Shown: positions 44,275 through 60,780 of the stretch, one piece after another | Layout of the letters: each line of letters starts with the position of its first letter | Position numbering within the stretch: position 1 is the stretch's first letter | Assembly (NCBI RefSeq): GCF_000471905.2 | Contig: NW_006499799.1 | Span: 1,277,339 to 1,341,338, forward strand | Reading direction: 5' to 3' | DNA length: 64,000 bases | DNA from: Amborella trichopoda | Lineage: Eukaryota; Streptophyta; Magnoliopsida; Amborellales; Amborellaceae | Notes under the pieces: generated by a model | What the model saw: the letters and a program-made list of their open reading frames with translations, nothing else | The model's database searches: none | Told to the model about the DNA's origin: nothing | Translations under genes and position numbers: made by a program

Positions 44275-44567
44275 GTTTTTATGCGGTCAAGCCCGTATGC
44301 ATAGTTATGCGGGCCTCTTAATAAATCTATTTTTAAGATGAATTTTAAGACTTAATTTTTAAGGACATGTAATATCTAACATGGAGATCACAAATATGAA
44401 AAAATAAGTATATTTAAAAACTTAAAATAATAATTCTAGTAAGAAAATATTTGGACTGTTAGTTTCATGGTTTTTAAATAGAACACCTACTTGCATCCAT
44501 TTTTAAGATGGATGCTTTACACTTTCCGGACCGTATATATAGAAATGCGGTCTAGCCAGCATGAAAC
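44275..44567. mobile_element. MITE copy 2 (hairpin-ended family)
   Basis: About 293 bp. Left end GTTTTTATGCGG with a CCCGTAT...ATGCGGG hairpin; right end GACCGTATATATAGAAATGCGGTC followed by CATGAAAC, whose complement GTTTCATG mirrors the left end. The inner hairpin reads GCATCCATTTTTAAGATGGATGC. Confidence 0.75.
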
Positions 44568-45086
44568 AATTTTCCATCATTAATCATCATGAAGCTAATC
44601 CTAAAAAAACTGATAAAGAAATAGATTAACTTTAGTTAATCTTCATAGAAAAAAGTTTATATAAGGTTGCAACCTTAAAATGTAGAACTACGGATGCACT
44701 TCGAAAATCTATCGGAAAATATTATTTTAATGTTGAAAAACACTCTTAATTGATCATCTCGACATCGAGATATATGGCTATGAAAAATAGAAAGAATTTT
44801 GAATCCTAAAAATAGTACATCTTATAACACTTTATCTAGACCGTCCATTTTCAAGATTTCCATATATTTATATTTATAGATCTACTTGATTTTAACAATT
44901 TTTTAAGTTCAAAATTTTATAATTCGATAGAAAAATAGATTTAATCCTATGAATATTTTACATCAAAATTATATGTTGTAATAAAATTGGGTAATGAAAA
45001 AGTTAATGACCTGGTAGTGAAAAAGTTAATTTGGATAGATGGCGTAAGACGAGGGTACTTTAGACATGTCCACCTAGAATTATGCC

Positions 45087-45093
45087 TATAAAT
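45087..45093 (+). promoter_or_regulatory. TATA box of the AMMECR1-family gene
   Basis: TATAAAT in 'tgcctataaatgctctgcttc', about 350 bp upstream of the ATG. Transcription would start near 45120. A possible 5'-leader acceptor (ttatattttcag, ending about 45401) suggests the leader may be spliced. Confidence 0.55.
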
Positions 45094-45440
45094 GCTCTGC
45101 TTCTCCTTTGGACAAGCTGATATTTTTTTCTTCAATTTTGGGATTAATTCCAGAAAGTGAGCTTCTTTTTGAATAAAAATTACAAAAAAAAAAAGAAAAA
45201 AGAAGAAGCTCAAGTCTGGAAATTTCATCCCAGAAAACCCAATTCTGAAACCACCCTTGTTGTCAATTTCTTTTACACATTTCCCGTTATTCTTTCGTCT
45301 TTGCATTTCTTTTGTGCTTTAAAGTGGTGTAGAACTTGCTTAGATGTTCTGGAACTCAAAGCTCTAATTTTTTTGGTTCCGATCTTCCTTATATTTTCAG
45401 ATCCTCGCTGGTTTTTCTGGTTCGCTTTTTGCATTATAAA

Positions 45441-49639
<4,199 letters not shown>

Positions 49640-50109
49640 CAGTGATTCAAAAAGCGGACCGCCCAGCGTCTAGGCGGCCAAATTGGGCGGCCGCCTAGGC
49701 GGGAGCTCAGCGTCTAGCCCTAGGTGGCCGCCTAGGGCCTGCGCCCCACCCAGAGGAGGAAATGGGTTTTGGTGGGGCATTTTTTGTCCATTTATTTTAT
49801 ACTAAAGAGCAAAAATTGGGGTTTAAGGTTCATTTGAAACCTAAAACTTATTGGAGCCCATTTTAGAGAGAGAAAGCCCCCCCAAAAACTAGTTTTTGGT
49901 AAATTTTTTAGGATCGAAGGGTTTATCAAAGTTAACAAAAATTGATCAAAACATCATCCATTGATATTAGATTATTTACAAATCTATTGGGGGGTTTTTT
50001 AGAAGATTTTGAGTCTTCTAAAGCATCTTTGAGGTGGAAGTTTGAAGATTGAGCAATCAATCTCATAGTGGTTTTTTTTATTGCTTTAGTAAATTGTATT
50101 ATATTTAAG

Positions 50110-50328
50110 ATGTCTTCTTCGGGATCTAATAGAAGTGGTGATCCTGATTGGACATATGGCTACAACCCAGATCCTAATGATAAAAACTGCATAAGATGCA
50201 AGTTTTGTGATAAGGATACAAAATGTGACATAAACCGATTCAAGAAATATCTTGCCGGTATCAGGGGGGATGTTGCCCCATGTAAAAAGACTCCTGATGC
50301 TGTTAAAGAGGAAATAAACAAGTTTTAA
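50110..50328 (+). pseudogene. hAT transposase N-terminus, BED-type zinc finger (degenerate)
   Basis: Starts at ATG 50110 (MSSSGSNRSGDPDW). The finger reads CIRCKFCDKD, later RFKKYLAGIRGDVAPC. BED fingers have C-x2-C ... H ... C/H; here the His position of the KEHLAG-type block is Tyr (KKYLAG), so metal binding is probably lost. TAA at 50326-50328 ends the frame, while homology continues in frame beyond it (YGKTEKR). Confidence 0.82.
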
Positions 50329-52350
50329 TATGGTAAAACTGAAAAAAGATGAGAGATTGCCTCTATAGTAGAGATTAGGTCTGGGGATCAGGTCAATTAT
50401 GATGACGATGATAGTGATGAGGAAAGGATTGGGGAGGGATGTCAAGAGGTTGAACAATCCATTATTCGGAGAAAGGGGAAGGGAGTTGTAATTGCTTTTG
50501 GTTCTGGTTCTGGGACTGAGAAGCCTCGGGTTAGAGGCCCTAAGGATAGTTTTTTACCTCGGCCTTACCTTGAGGTTGCAGGAGAGAAAACAAAGAAGCA
50601 AACCATTATTGAAAATAGAGTCAAGAAGGAAAAGAGAGATAAAGCTGCTTATTATCTTGCTACATGGTTTTATGAGGCGGGCATTCTTTTCAATACCGCT
50701 TGCTTAAGCAGCTTCTATGTTGGGGTAGAGGCAATTGGCCAATTTGGCCTTGGGATGAAACCCCAAACCCCATATCAGCTTTCAGAGCAATTTTTTCAAA
50801 AAGGCAGTGAGTGTCACAAAGGAAACTGTAGAAGTTAAGAAGGAAGCATAGGCTCAGTATGCGCTTTCTATTATGATTGATGCTTGGAGTGATAGGAAGA
50901 GAAGAAGTCAGATGAATTTGCTTGTGAATTGTCCTTTAAGGACTGTTTTTTTTAGGTCTATTGATGCCTCTAATCATATCTGTGATACCCATTACATATT
51001 TCAAGTTATAGAGAAGGGAATCAGGGAGGTTGAGGAGCATCTTGTTGTACAGGTTGTCACAGACAATGCTGCGCTTGATGTTGCTGCAACTAATTTGTTG
51101 CGCATAGCTTATCCTAGAATCTTTTGGACACCATGTGTAGCACAGTGTATACACCTCATGCTTGAGGCTTTTGGTAGTTTAACCGAGATATCAGATGCAG
51201 TGAAGGAGGCCAAGTTAGTTACAAATTTCATTTATAGCCACCATCTCACATTCAGCATGATGCGTAGCTTTATAAAGAAGAAAGAGACTGTGAGGCCTGG
51301 GGTCACGAGATTTGCGATCAGATACTTATGCCTAGATAACATACATTCGAGGAGAGTGCAGCTGAGACAGATGTTTACCTCGGATGACTGGAGAGCATGC
51401 AAGTGGTCTAAAGATCAGGTTGGGAAGAAGGTGAGAGATATTATCCGTTCTAAGGCTTTTTTGGCGAGGGGTGGGCGTTGTTAAGGTATTTTTTCCTCTT
51501 TTGTTTGATAATGACATGCCTTCTATGGCCTACATATGAGGCTATGGAGAAATGCAAAATAGAGATAGCCCAAAATTTCAATGATGACGAAACCTGCAAG
51601 AAGCCTGTTTGGGAGATTATTGATGAGAAATGGGATAGGCAACTACATCGGCCATTGCATGCAGCTGGTTATTATATGAACCCAGCTTTTTTTTATTTTG
51701 ACAAAGATATACACACAAATGACTCAATTATGAATAGATTTAAGAAGTATGTAGATGTGCTAGTCCCTGATCTTGATATTCAGGATTTTATATGCGCTGA
51801 TGAGCTAATAAACTACAAGTGATTTAAAGTCTTTTGGGGTCCAATGGCGATGAGGCAAAGAGCCAAAATTGATCCAGGTATTAATAATATTCTTAAGTTC
51901 ATCAAGTTCAAGTAATCGAGTAATTCTATTATTTATTTATGATTTTTTTCTATATCTTTACAGCCCATTGGTGGGGCCAACATGGGTGTAGTTCTCCAAA
52001 TTTACAAAAGTTGTCTGTTCGGATCTTAAACCTAACCATTTCTTCATCTGGTTGTGAGCGCAATTGGAGTACTTTTGAAGGGGTGAGGCCGTAAGGGTAA
52101 TTTGTATAATTTTATAAATAATACATAAACCTAGATATTAGATTTTAATTAGTTTCATTTGATTTTGTTAGATTCATACAAAGAAAAAGAACATGCTTGA
52201 ATCAAAGAGGCTCAATGACCTAGTCTATGTCAAACACATTCGATTCTTGATGGACTAGTTTGCTAAGAGAGACTCCATCAGATAAAAAAATATGGACAAT
52301 GTTATGGAATGGTTAGTTGATGATGATGAGGTCGAGGGGCATGAAGGATT
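50329..52350 (+). pseudogene. hAT transposase core (DUF659) and C-terminal dimerisation domain, broken
   Basis: In order: AAYYLATWFYEAGILFNTA (about 50645), GQFGLGMKPQTPY (50740), the DUF659 core in the 203-codon frame 50873-51484 (MIDAWSDRKRRSQMNLLVNC, VVTDNAALD, TPCVAQCIHLMLE), RPLHAAGYYMNPAFFYFD (51650), and hATC block SSSGCERNWSTF (52040-52075) with RLNDLVYVKHIRFLMD (52210). Frame breaks near 50830, 51480, 51822 and 52260. The transposase would cut and paste DNA by an RNase H-like core; this copy cannot. Confidence 0.88.
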
Positions 52351-52479
52351 AACATGAGACATGGTCATGGATACTTCAGGGACATTAGCTGACCCTCCTA
52401 GGGCCACTTGATCTTCTGCATAGAGAACAAGGGTGGGGGAAGTGGAGGAAGAAGAGGCAGATTCAGAATTTACAATCTT

Positions 52480-53243
52480 TGGTTTTTAGCCAGAATTTGA
52501 ATTCCAGTAGTCGGAATTTTCAGTAATTTTATCGGCTTCGCGTGTGAAATACGACGGTTCATCATGTAAGAGGTTCGGCCCAGACATAGCCTCATACCTT
52601 ACGCATGCGATGGAACTGATCTCACATTGATCCGATGTGTGATCGCTATGATATGGCCGCTCGAGGGGGACATGTCGCTGCTGAATTTTCTACAATGTTT
52701 GCCATGAATTGTCAACTTCTCTCTATCTTTTCTCCCTACTCGAGCATCGTCACGGGTCGTGCCACATATCAAAACGCTCTTCTTGATGAAACGAACACGC
52801 TCACAAAATTTGAACACAATCCGATTAAGAACGAGGGAGATTTGGCCTCTAAAAGTCACTACCTCAAACTGAGAAAACCAATCTCCATTAATGGAGACTG
52901 GTGCAGAGAGGGCGCATGGGAATAGCATGCGGCCTCTCTTTTTTCAGTCTTTTTCCCTTAAATTTGTCTTGAAACATCCGTTTAAGCCAAAATTTGTTCC
53001 TTAAGGGTTTTAGACCGTGCCGAATTTAATGGTGGTAGTCCCACAGCCATCTAATACTCTGTTAATAGGGTTCCGATTATAGGGTCTGTTTTAGCATTAC
53101 CTTAGACATGTTGGATTGCGACAACATTTGGCCGGTGGCCTTTTGAAGTCTTTAAGAATTCCATTCTAAATCAGGGCTTTAGTGATCGGCTTCTTCTTTA
53201 TTTCGCATCGAAGACCTAAGGTGTTGAAAAATGCCGTCAAAAA
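52480..53243 (-). repeat. Reverse-oriented Tat LTR fragment (LTR 5' end)
   Basis: The complement runs from a start-like 'ttttttgacggcatttttcaacaccttaggtc' at 53243 down to about 52480. It matches the first ~760 bp of the LTR at 1030, including the segment that reads ISLVLSQIALKFCE at 1480 and ISLVLNRIVFKFCE here. It then breaks off into the hAT element. Confidence 0.85.
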
Positions 53244-53890
53244 AGCGCCAACAAAAAATCCAGCCCCAGCGCTAACAAAACAAATTCGGCCCTAGCGCCA
53301 ACAAAAAATCTAGCCCCAGCGCCAACAAAAAAATCTGGCCCCAGCGTCAACGGAAAAATACGGCCCCAATGCCGACAAAAATCCAGCCCCAGTGCCAACA
53401 AAAAAATCCAGCCCTAGTGCCAACAAAAAAATCCGGCCTCAGCGCCAACAAAAAATCCAGCCCCAACACCAACAAAAATCCGACCCCAGCGCCAACAAAA
53501 ATCCTGCCCCGACACCAACAAAAATCCAGCCCCAGCGCCAACGAAAAAACCCTGCCCCAGCACCAGTAAAAATCCAGCCCCAACGCCAACAAAAAAAAAT
53601 CCCGGCCTTAGCTCCAACAAAACAATCCGGCCACGATGCCAACAAAAATCCGGCCTCAGCGCCAATAAAAAATCTGGTCCGAGCGCTAACAAAAAATCCA
53701 GCCCCTGCACAAACAAAAATCTGGCCCCAGCTCCAACAAAAAAATCTGGCCCCAGCGCCAACAAAACTCTAGCCCCAGCGCTAACAAAAAATTTGGCCGT
53801 TGGGCTAACAAAAAAAATTCAGCCCCGTCGCCAACAAAAATCCGGCCCCAGCGCCAATAAAACATCTGGCCCCAGCGCCAAAAAAAAAAT
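53244..53890 (+). repeat. Tandem array, 23-26-bp unit 'ccccagcgccaacaaaaaatc'
   Basis: About 26 head-to-tail units (CCCCAGCGCCAAC plus an A-run and TCCGG/TCCAG). Unit length varies with the A-run. The plus strand is rich in C and A; G and T are mostly limited to one or two positions. Open frames appear on both strands because the unit lacks stops; none is a gene. Confidence 0.93.
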
Positions 53891-54510
53891 CATGTTAAAG
53901 GACCAAACCCAACTCTCTAGGCAAAAGGCCTAACACAATTATCTGACCGAAGGACTAAACAAAACTCTCCGATCAAAGGGCCAGACACAACTCTATGCTC
54001 AAAGGTCCAAACACAACCCTTCGGCCAAAGGGCCAAACACCACTCTCCGCCCAAAAGGCCGAACACAAAAACTTTGGCCAAAGGGCGAAATACAACTTTC
54101 CAGCCAAAGGGCTAAGCCCAACTCTCCGGCCAAAAGGTCGAACACAATTATCCGGCCAAAGGGGCAAACAAAACTCCAGCGAAAGGGCCAAACACAACTC
54201 TCCGACCAAAGCGTCAAACACAACCCTCCGGCCAAAGGGCCAAATAAAACTCTCTGGCCAAAAGGCCGAACACAAAAACTTTGGCCAAAGGGCCAAACAC
54301 AACTCTCCGGGTAAAGGGCTAAACATAACTCTCCTACTAAAAGGCTTAACATAATTCTCTGGCCCAAGGGCCAAACACAACTCTCCGGCCAAAGGGCCAA
54401 ACACAACCCTCCAGCAAAAGGGCCAAACACAACCCTCCAACCAAATGGTCAAACACAACTCTCTGACCAAAGGGCCAAACACAACCCTCTGACCAAAGTG
54501 CCCTAAAAGG
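53891..54510 (+). repeat. Tandem array, ~26-bp unit 'ggccaaagggccaaacacaactctcc'
   Basis: About 22 units with consensus CGGCCAAAGGGCCAAACACAA plus CTCTC. It directly follows the previous array and ends at the conserved tail of a Tat LTR. Each unit contains a GGCC...GGCC short palindrome. Open frames of up to 197 codons on the minus strand are artefacts. Confidence 0.93.
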
Positions 54511-54724
54511 GTGCCTGCACGAGTCAGCCCCAGTAAGTCACGTACCCAAGTGAAGTTGGTCCCCACCTCACGTTCAAAATTTCTCTCTTACTAGTTGGAC
54601 ACCTGCCCTTATTCTATGAACAAAGTTTTCGAGAGAGCGTTCTCAGGTCCAGGGTCCTCCGAACTCGAGACACGTGTCACCCGATCACTTAGATATCGGG
54701 AGGCGAAATTGAGGCATCCGGCCA
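54511..54724 (+). repeat. Tat LTR 3' end (5' LTR remnant)
   Basis: 'cgagtcagccccagtaagtc', 'tctcttactagttgga', 'cgagagagcgttctcaggtcc' and 'gagacacgtgtcacccgatca' match 4045-4242 and 26465-26658. Ends in GGCCA, then 'tattaacgactccactgggg'. The rest of the LTR is absent and replaced by the tandem arrays. Confidence 0.85.
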
Positions 54725-54750
54725 TATTAACGACTCCACTGGGGACTTAC

Positions 54751-55962
54751 TGCCCCTTTGTCGGTTCACTCTTATTTGGCAGGTATCACCTTTTATTTTT
54801 TGCACCACATTCCATGGCATCTGGTTTATTCAACTCGTTCATCCGAGTAGGGGATTTCCTTACTTGTGACCATCTCAAGGAAGCGAGCTTCTCAAGTCTA
54901 ATTCCCTGCACTCCTCTTGAGTTAGGACTCACAGTCGGGCTCCCATATTCTTTTCTAAATTGATGCGAGAAGGGACTTAAAGGTCCTTAACTCCTCCCTT
55001 TCTAGTCTTGTGGACCCTCCACTAAGGCCCCTCGCATTGGTAGCTCGCCTGCTATCACCCACAGCATGCACCCTGCTACTGGTAAGTCGCTTGCCAATCA
55101 TATTGTTGAGGTATGCCGAAAGGCTGCCCTGTCTGCTTCCACAAAAGGAAAGTAGGTTGCCACTGCTCCTGAGGGTCGCTGCAAGGCCACCCCCCATACT
55201 CCTTCACCACTTCGAACCTCTATGTCTGGAGGCTCGATTCACCGAGGCGGAGATCCTGGGGCCTCCACCTCTCGAACACACTTAATGGCTCGCTCGCTCG
55301 AGCCACACCTCAGGGCAACTTTCATGCTGCATTGAGCTTGCGTCCAAGGCCAGGCCTTCTCAGCCGAAACCTTGTACGCGCCATGCATCTGCATCCCACA
55401 GCTTAGGGAAGCACCAATTCTACTCCAGCTCGTGCACACGGGGGTCAACCACTTTGTCCTTCCTCTCAGCACACACGGCTCCACCCTGTGAGAGATAGGC
55501 TACCACCCAATCCCTCACAAACACAAGCTCGTAGGTCTCAGCCTCTTAAGGTCGAACTAGCTGATCAAGCTCGGGCTGGCTCCCAAGTCGTCCAAAGGGC
55601 TCTCTCCAAAGGTGCACACACGCCAACTTCACAGGTTCCTCCCCGATCCCGACTCAGGCGGAGTCGCTAGCTACTTCCTTCTTCTATCACCTTTTCTTCA
55701 CTAGGTAAACACCTCAAGACCTGGTACTCAAAGGTTTTCCCTAATAGTACCATCTTGAATTAGCCACTTCAGGTCAACCATGCACCCAAACCTCACAAGG
55801 GAACTCAAGGCAAAGGCCTTGTAGCAGACAGAAGCCTATAGCCTCCAAGGCAGCAGCCTATCCTTGGACCTCACTCTCTGCTCCAGCTGATGAACACATC
55901 CCTCGCATGCTCAAGAAAGATGGGGTAGTCCAAGTCTCGGCTCAATTCTAGACTGAAGTCTA
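54751..55962 (+). other. Leader of the second Tat element
   Basis: Homologous to 4267-5638. Open frames of 80-91 codons (55010-55285) show aligned peptides in both copies, but no motif is recognised and stops differ between copies, so coding status is open. Confidence 0.55.
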
Positions 55963-57770
55963 TTGCAGCCTCAAGATCAAGCAGAAGAGAGGCCTGCAGC
56001 TCTTGATAGAGAGGTCTCTAAGGCAGTTGAGGTTACCACTCTCCATGACCTCCTGTCTCACAATCCCTTCTTTCCTCTTCGACTTCTAGAACCTGAACCA
56101 GAAATCCAAGAATATTGCATAGTGGTTACCGTCACAGGAAAAGACCAAACTGTCAAGAAGTCACGGTCCCAAGACCGTCAAGAACCAATTCTCACACGGT
56201 CAGTGTACAAGACTCGAGTCCAGTCGGGGCACGCTGAGCCCCTACAGATTAACCTGTCGTGTACTACTCGTCAATCCCTGCAGTCTAATACTCCACTTGG
56301 CTCTGACCCTCCAGAAGAAACAGTCAGCGCCATGGTGATCACCGAGCCGACTGTTGCTCAAGAAGAGCGGATGAACAGGTTCGAGGTGATGATGCCATTC
56401 ATTCTCGAAAAGACGGACCGCTTGGAAGCCTTCAGGCCCCCTGCTTCTTCTTCTCACCATGAGGCCAACTCCCCGGCTGGTGAGGATACAGCTCCCAAGC
56501 AATCTCCCCCTTTGGCCTCTCAAGAGAGCTCTACTCCCCGCATGGTGTCGCAAGCCGATATAGATGCCATGGTCACCCACAGTCTCAAGACTAAGATCTC
56601 AAGCATGCAAGGGCCACCACTTTACTAAATGCCCTACCCCTCGTATATCGACCAGGTGTCGTTTCCTCCAAACTACCAAAAAAGGAAGCTCCCCTTGTTC
56701 AATGGCACTACATCCCCGCACCAGCATATCATATCGTTCACTTCTAAGTGGCTTGTCGAGAGACGGCAGCTGATTGACAACTACTCCTCCGTCAGTTCAT
56801 CGAGACTCTCGAAGGGCCGGCCTTCCAGTGGTATGCTCAGTTACCTCCAAGCTTGGTACACACATGGTAGGAAATGGAGCAGTTATTTTACCTAAGCTTC
56901 TATGAAGTCTAGGGAAATGTGGAAACTATCAAGCTCCTCACTCTGATTCAACAGCCTGGTGAGCTAATCGATAAGTTCATCGCCTGATGGAGAGAGTTGG
57001 CAACCTATCATGCCACCCCCATGATGGAAAGAGAAGCAGTCCAGACTTGCATACGCAATATGCTGCCCGAGATCACCCTGCATGTTGAGGCCTCCAATCC
57101 AACCTCCATGTTCAAGCTTATCTTTAACGAAGTTCGTATAGAAGGTCTGTCCAAACACCATGGTGGATCCCGTCAGCAGCCCTCCAGCTTGAGAAACGCC
57201 AGGGGCAATGGCAATTTACGCTCCACCAATCAGAGCAACTAGCAAAAAGCGGTAATTAGTGCAGCTGTCACCATCACTGACACTAAGAAAGCCGCCCCTC
57301 AAACCTTAGACCTCTCCAAAGTCGTTGTCCCAACCAAGGCACAGACAGAACCCCAGAATGGAGCCAAGCAACAGTAGTCCTATAACAAGGTCCCGCCTCC
57401 TAAAAATATAAATCAAAATGATTATTGGATCCAACACCAGAACAAGGTGTACCCGTTCAAGAAGGAGTGGGTTCCTGCGCTGCTTCGGTTACTCCTAGAG
57501 CAAAATATGATCCAGCTACTTGAGGTTAAATTCCCAGAGCATCGTAGACAGGAGGCACACGAGAGATATTGTGCCTATCACAGGAGAATAGGTCACCCCA
57601 CTCAAGAATGCTATACGCTCAAAGACAGTATCGAAGCCCTTATCAACGAGGGTCAGATAAAGCTCGAAGAGTTTAAGAAAGCATTTAGGGCAATTGAGGC
57701 TTCCACATCACAACGATTCAAGAGGATGACAAGGCACATGCTGTCCTTCGAGCAATATTTTCGATAATGC
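55963..57770 (+). pseudogene. Gag of the second Tat element
   Basis: The 221-codon frame at 55963-56628 is the N-terminal, Ser/Pro-rich part (ADIDAMVTHSLKTKIS near its end, the same as ANIDAMITHSLKN in the first copy). After a TAA it resumes with MPYPSYIDQVSFPPNY and PLFNGTTSPHQHI. The gag domain end (MEREAVQTCIRNMLPEITLH) is at 56997-57240. The Cys/His part with ERYCAYHRRIGHPTQECYTL and IEALINEGQIKLEEF is at 57447-57767. Frame changes near 56790 and 56890 and stops at 57240 and about 57376 break it. Confidence 0.83.
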
Positions 57771-59220
57771 TCGAAGAAGGTCTCATCACGCTGAAGCCGA
57801 CAAGGCAGCCCAAGTTCCTGCCTCCAAGAACTGAGAACCTCTGATGTTTGTATCATCTGATACGAGGCCATGACCTAAGCAAAAGCACTGGCTTCCATGA
57901 GCTCTTGGCAAAGAAGATGTAGCAGCACCAAGAAGTTCATGGTAAGTCAGAAGGACACCCTCAAGTCCCTATTCCGGCAATGCAGGAAGACCTCTCGACA
58001 CAAGCGTAGGGAAGTGAGCAAGACCCTCTGCATGCCCTCTTCTAGGCAATGCTCCAACAGGATCTTGTCACTCCCATGCCCATCAGGAAACCTAATCGTC
58101 TTGCTTAAGGTACAGAAAATCTTTGGTGCCCATTTCACCAGGTATGGGGCCATGAACTAAGGGAATGTTATCGCTTCGAAGCGGTAGTTGTCGAGAAAGT
58201 ATAGAAAGGCCACATAGTTTGCATCATCCTTTCAGAATGCCTCCAAGCCATCACCCCCGCTCAGGAGGAAATCCCACTACAAGTCCCCTATGAGGATGCC
58301 CTAAACCCTTCAAAGCCCTCAACTTCTCAAGCGTGGGAAGTCTATCACGGGTGAAGTAGGTTCAAATCCCTGAAGAGTGAGGCAATTCTCTAGGCCAGGG
58401 CTACTCATCAACCCATCATGATGGACCACACACCTCTCAAGGGATCCAAAAGGAGACGAGCACCTAGGTCAGCTTGCCTAAGGAATCATATTCCTCAGCC
58501 ACCAGTCGAGGAAGAATTTTTCAAGCCCCTTCCTCCACTGCCGACCTTACATGACTTCATCGCAGGCACAACTCGCCTTATCCCTTCGTCCAATATGGGT
58601 GATGACGTTAAAAGCATCCCCCAAGGGTCAGAGCCTGGACAAGACCTAAAATACCCCCTGCACACGTCCAATTCTAGTGATGATGTAAAAAGTTGCCCAG
58701 AACACTCTAACTCTATTTCTTCTTCCTCTCCTCCCTCTTCTTCTATCTCTTTCACATGTGCAGTTTGGTACTGCCCAAACTTCGACTCTCTAAACAGAGA
58801 GCTCAGAGTCACCAACATCAGCAAGTCGTAGTGGAAGCATCTAAGAAAGATGCTGGCCCAGGCGGCTAGATTCTTAACTGTCACCAAGGCTCTGGCAGCC
58901 CAAGCCAAGACCTAGCCATCTTCAAGCCCCTGTACTAACGAGGCTTGCCATGTGATCCAGGTTCATGAGGTGCAAGCCCGCTCAAGGCAAGTACTGAGTG
59001 ATCCTAGTCAGGCTGCCATGGACTCCACGATCACTGAATCCTAAAGTCAGCCTTGTGGTCCGATAGATCAACCATGTTTCAAGCTGACCCTTTCATTATC
59101 TGGTCCGACAATGGTTCAGGAGTTGTCTACCACACTGGGGCCCTCCAGGTAGCAAAAACATCAGGATCTTGGGTCTTTGCACTTGAGATTGATAAGAAGC
59201 ATCCTAAGTCCCCTGATGAA
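57771..59220 (+). pseudogene. Gag-pol linker of the second Tat element
   Basis: 58418-58831 is open for 137 codons (KGSKRRRAPR, PPVEEEFFKPLPPLPTLHDF, CPNFDSLNRELRVTNISKS) and parallels 14640-15228. Again no protease active site is visible. 57771-58417 contains only broken frames. Confidence 0.6.
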
Positions 59221-60735
59221 GAGTTGTAAGAAGCTCCGGAAGAGTGGGAAGAAGCTAGTCAGGCCACAGCAGATGAGCTCGAAGAGATAAACTTAGGGGA
59301 CGAGGCTGACCCAAGGCCAACTTTCATCTCGGCGAAAATGTCCCTAAGGGAGAAAAAAAGTTATATCTCCTTCCTCCGAGCAAACCGGCATATCTTTGCC
59401 TGGCATTATCATGAGATACCTGGCCTAGATCCTCAAATCATTGTCCATCATCCCAACATTGATCCATCCATCAAACCCATAAAGCAGAAATCGAGAAGGT
59501 TTAGACCCGATCTTGAGATGTAGATTAATGCTGAGGTGAACAAGCTCAGGCAAGCTAGATTTATACGTGAAGTCAAATACCCAAGATGGTTGGCAAATGT
59601 TGTCCCAGTCAAGAAGAAAAATGGCCAAATCAAGGTCTGTATCGACTTTCACAACCTGAACATTGCCTGCCTCAAGGACGACTTCTCCCTGCCATTCACC
59701 GAGATGCTTATTTACTCCACGACTCATTATCAGATCTTCTCCTTCATGGATGGGTATTCTAGTTATAATCAGACCAGGATGGCACCAGAGGATGAAGAGG
59801 CCACTGCATTTTTTACCCCAAAAGGTGTCTTTTGCTACATTGTGATGCCTTTCGGGTTAAAGAACATCGGTGCCATGTACCAACGAGCCATGATGAATAT
59901 CTTCAAGGACATGATGCACAAGGAGGTCGAGTGCTATGTGGATGACTTGGTGGTGAAGTTTGAAGCAAAAGACACTCACATGAATGACATTATAAACGTA
60001 TTTGAGCGGCTATGGCATAACCAACTCAAGATGAACCCCTTGAAATGAGCCTTCGGAGTATGCTCAGGAAATTTCTTACGGTTCATTGTGAGGTATCGTG
60101 GGCTAGAGATTGAGCCGATCAAAATCAAGGCGATCCAGGACATGCCACTGCCTACAACCTTACACGAGCTTCGCTCCCTCCAAGGGAAACTGACCTACAT
60201 TCGAAGGTTCATCTCGAACCTCTCAGGACAATGCAACACATTTGTTGAAGAAGGACACACCCTTCATATGGGATCAGACGTGCCAAGATGCACTTGATGA
60301 TATCAAGCAGTACTTGTTGAATCCTCAGATACTCTCCATGTCAGTGTTAGGAAGGCCTCTCATCCTATACGTGACCGCTCTTGATGAGTCACTCGGGGCA
60401 CTCCTAGCACAGAAAAATGATGAGGGGAAAGAAACAAGCCTCTACTATCTCAGTCGCAGAATGTGAGGCGCCGAGAAGAATTATCCTCCCATCGGGAAGA
60501 TGTGCCTAGCCTTGATATTTACAGTATAGAAACTCTGCCATTACTTACTCGGTCACGAAGTCAAGTAAATCTCAAAGGCGGACCCGGTCAAGTTCCTTAT
60601 GACCTGGCCAGGCCTGTCAGGACGCTTGGCCAAGTGGGCACTATTGGTGATGGAGTTTGATATCACGTATGTACCACAAAAGGCCATCAAAGGTCAAGCC
60701 TTAGCAGACTTTCTCGATGCTCACCCAATCCGTTG
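59221..60735 (+). pseudogene. Reverse transcriptase and first RNase H of the second Tat element
   Basis: RT begins at about 59338 (HIFAWHYHEIPGLDPQ, KQKSRRFRPDLEM, then TAG at 59521-59523). The 170-codon frame at 59536-60048 has ANVVPVKKKNGQIKVCIDF, FSFMDGYSSYNQTRMAPED, MPFGLKNIGAMYQRAM and the catalytic YVDD at 59935-59946. TGA 60046-60048 replaces the Cys of KCAFGV. RNase H (60242-60735) shows LYVTALDESLGALLAQ, YYLSRRM and KGQALADFLDAHP with stops at 60466 and others. Confidence 0.88.
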
Positions 60736-60780
60736 AGAATCTCCCCTATCAAGTGATCTCCCAAGTGAAGAATTTTTTGT

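Larger units (their letters stand above)
49640..52480 (+). mobile_element. hAT DNA transposon, right end missing
   Basis: The left terminus CAGTGATTCAAAAAGCG at 49640 is a typical hAT inverted repeat end, followed by subterminal GCCTAGGCGGCC motifs (49670-49750). The transposase coding region spans 50110-52350. No matching right terminus is present before the reverse-oriented Tat LTR fragment that begins near 52480, so the element was cut there. Non-autonomous in its present state. Confidence 0.85.

Noticed and set aside
53244-54510. CRISPR-like regular repeats
   Set aside because: Units are contiguous, degenerate and have no unique spacers; the context is a plant retrotransposon.
53369-54566. 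Long frames up to 197 codons over the tandem arrays, both strands
   Set aside because: The units contain no stop codons in several frames; the peptides are just translated repeats.
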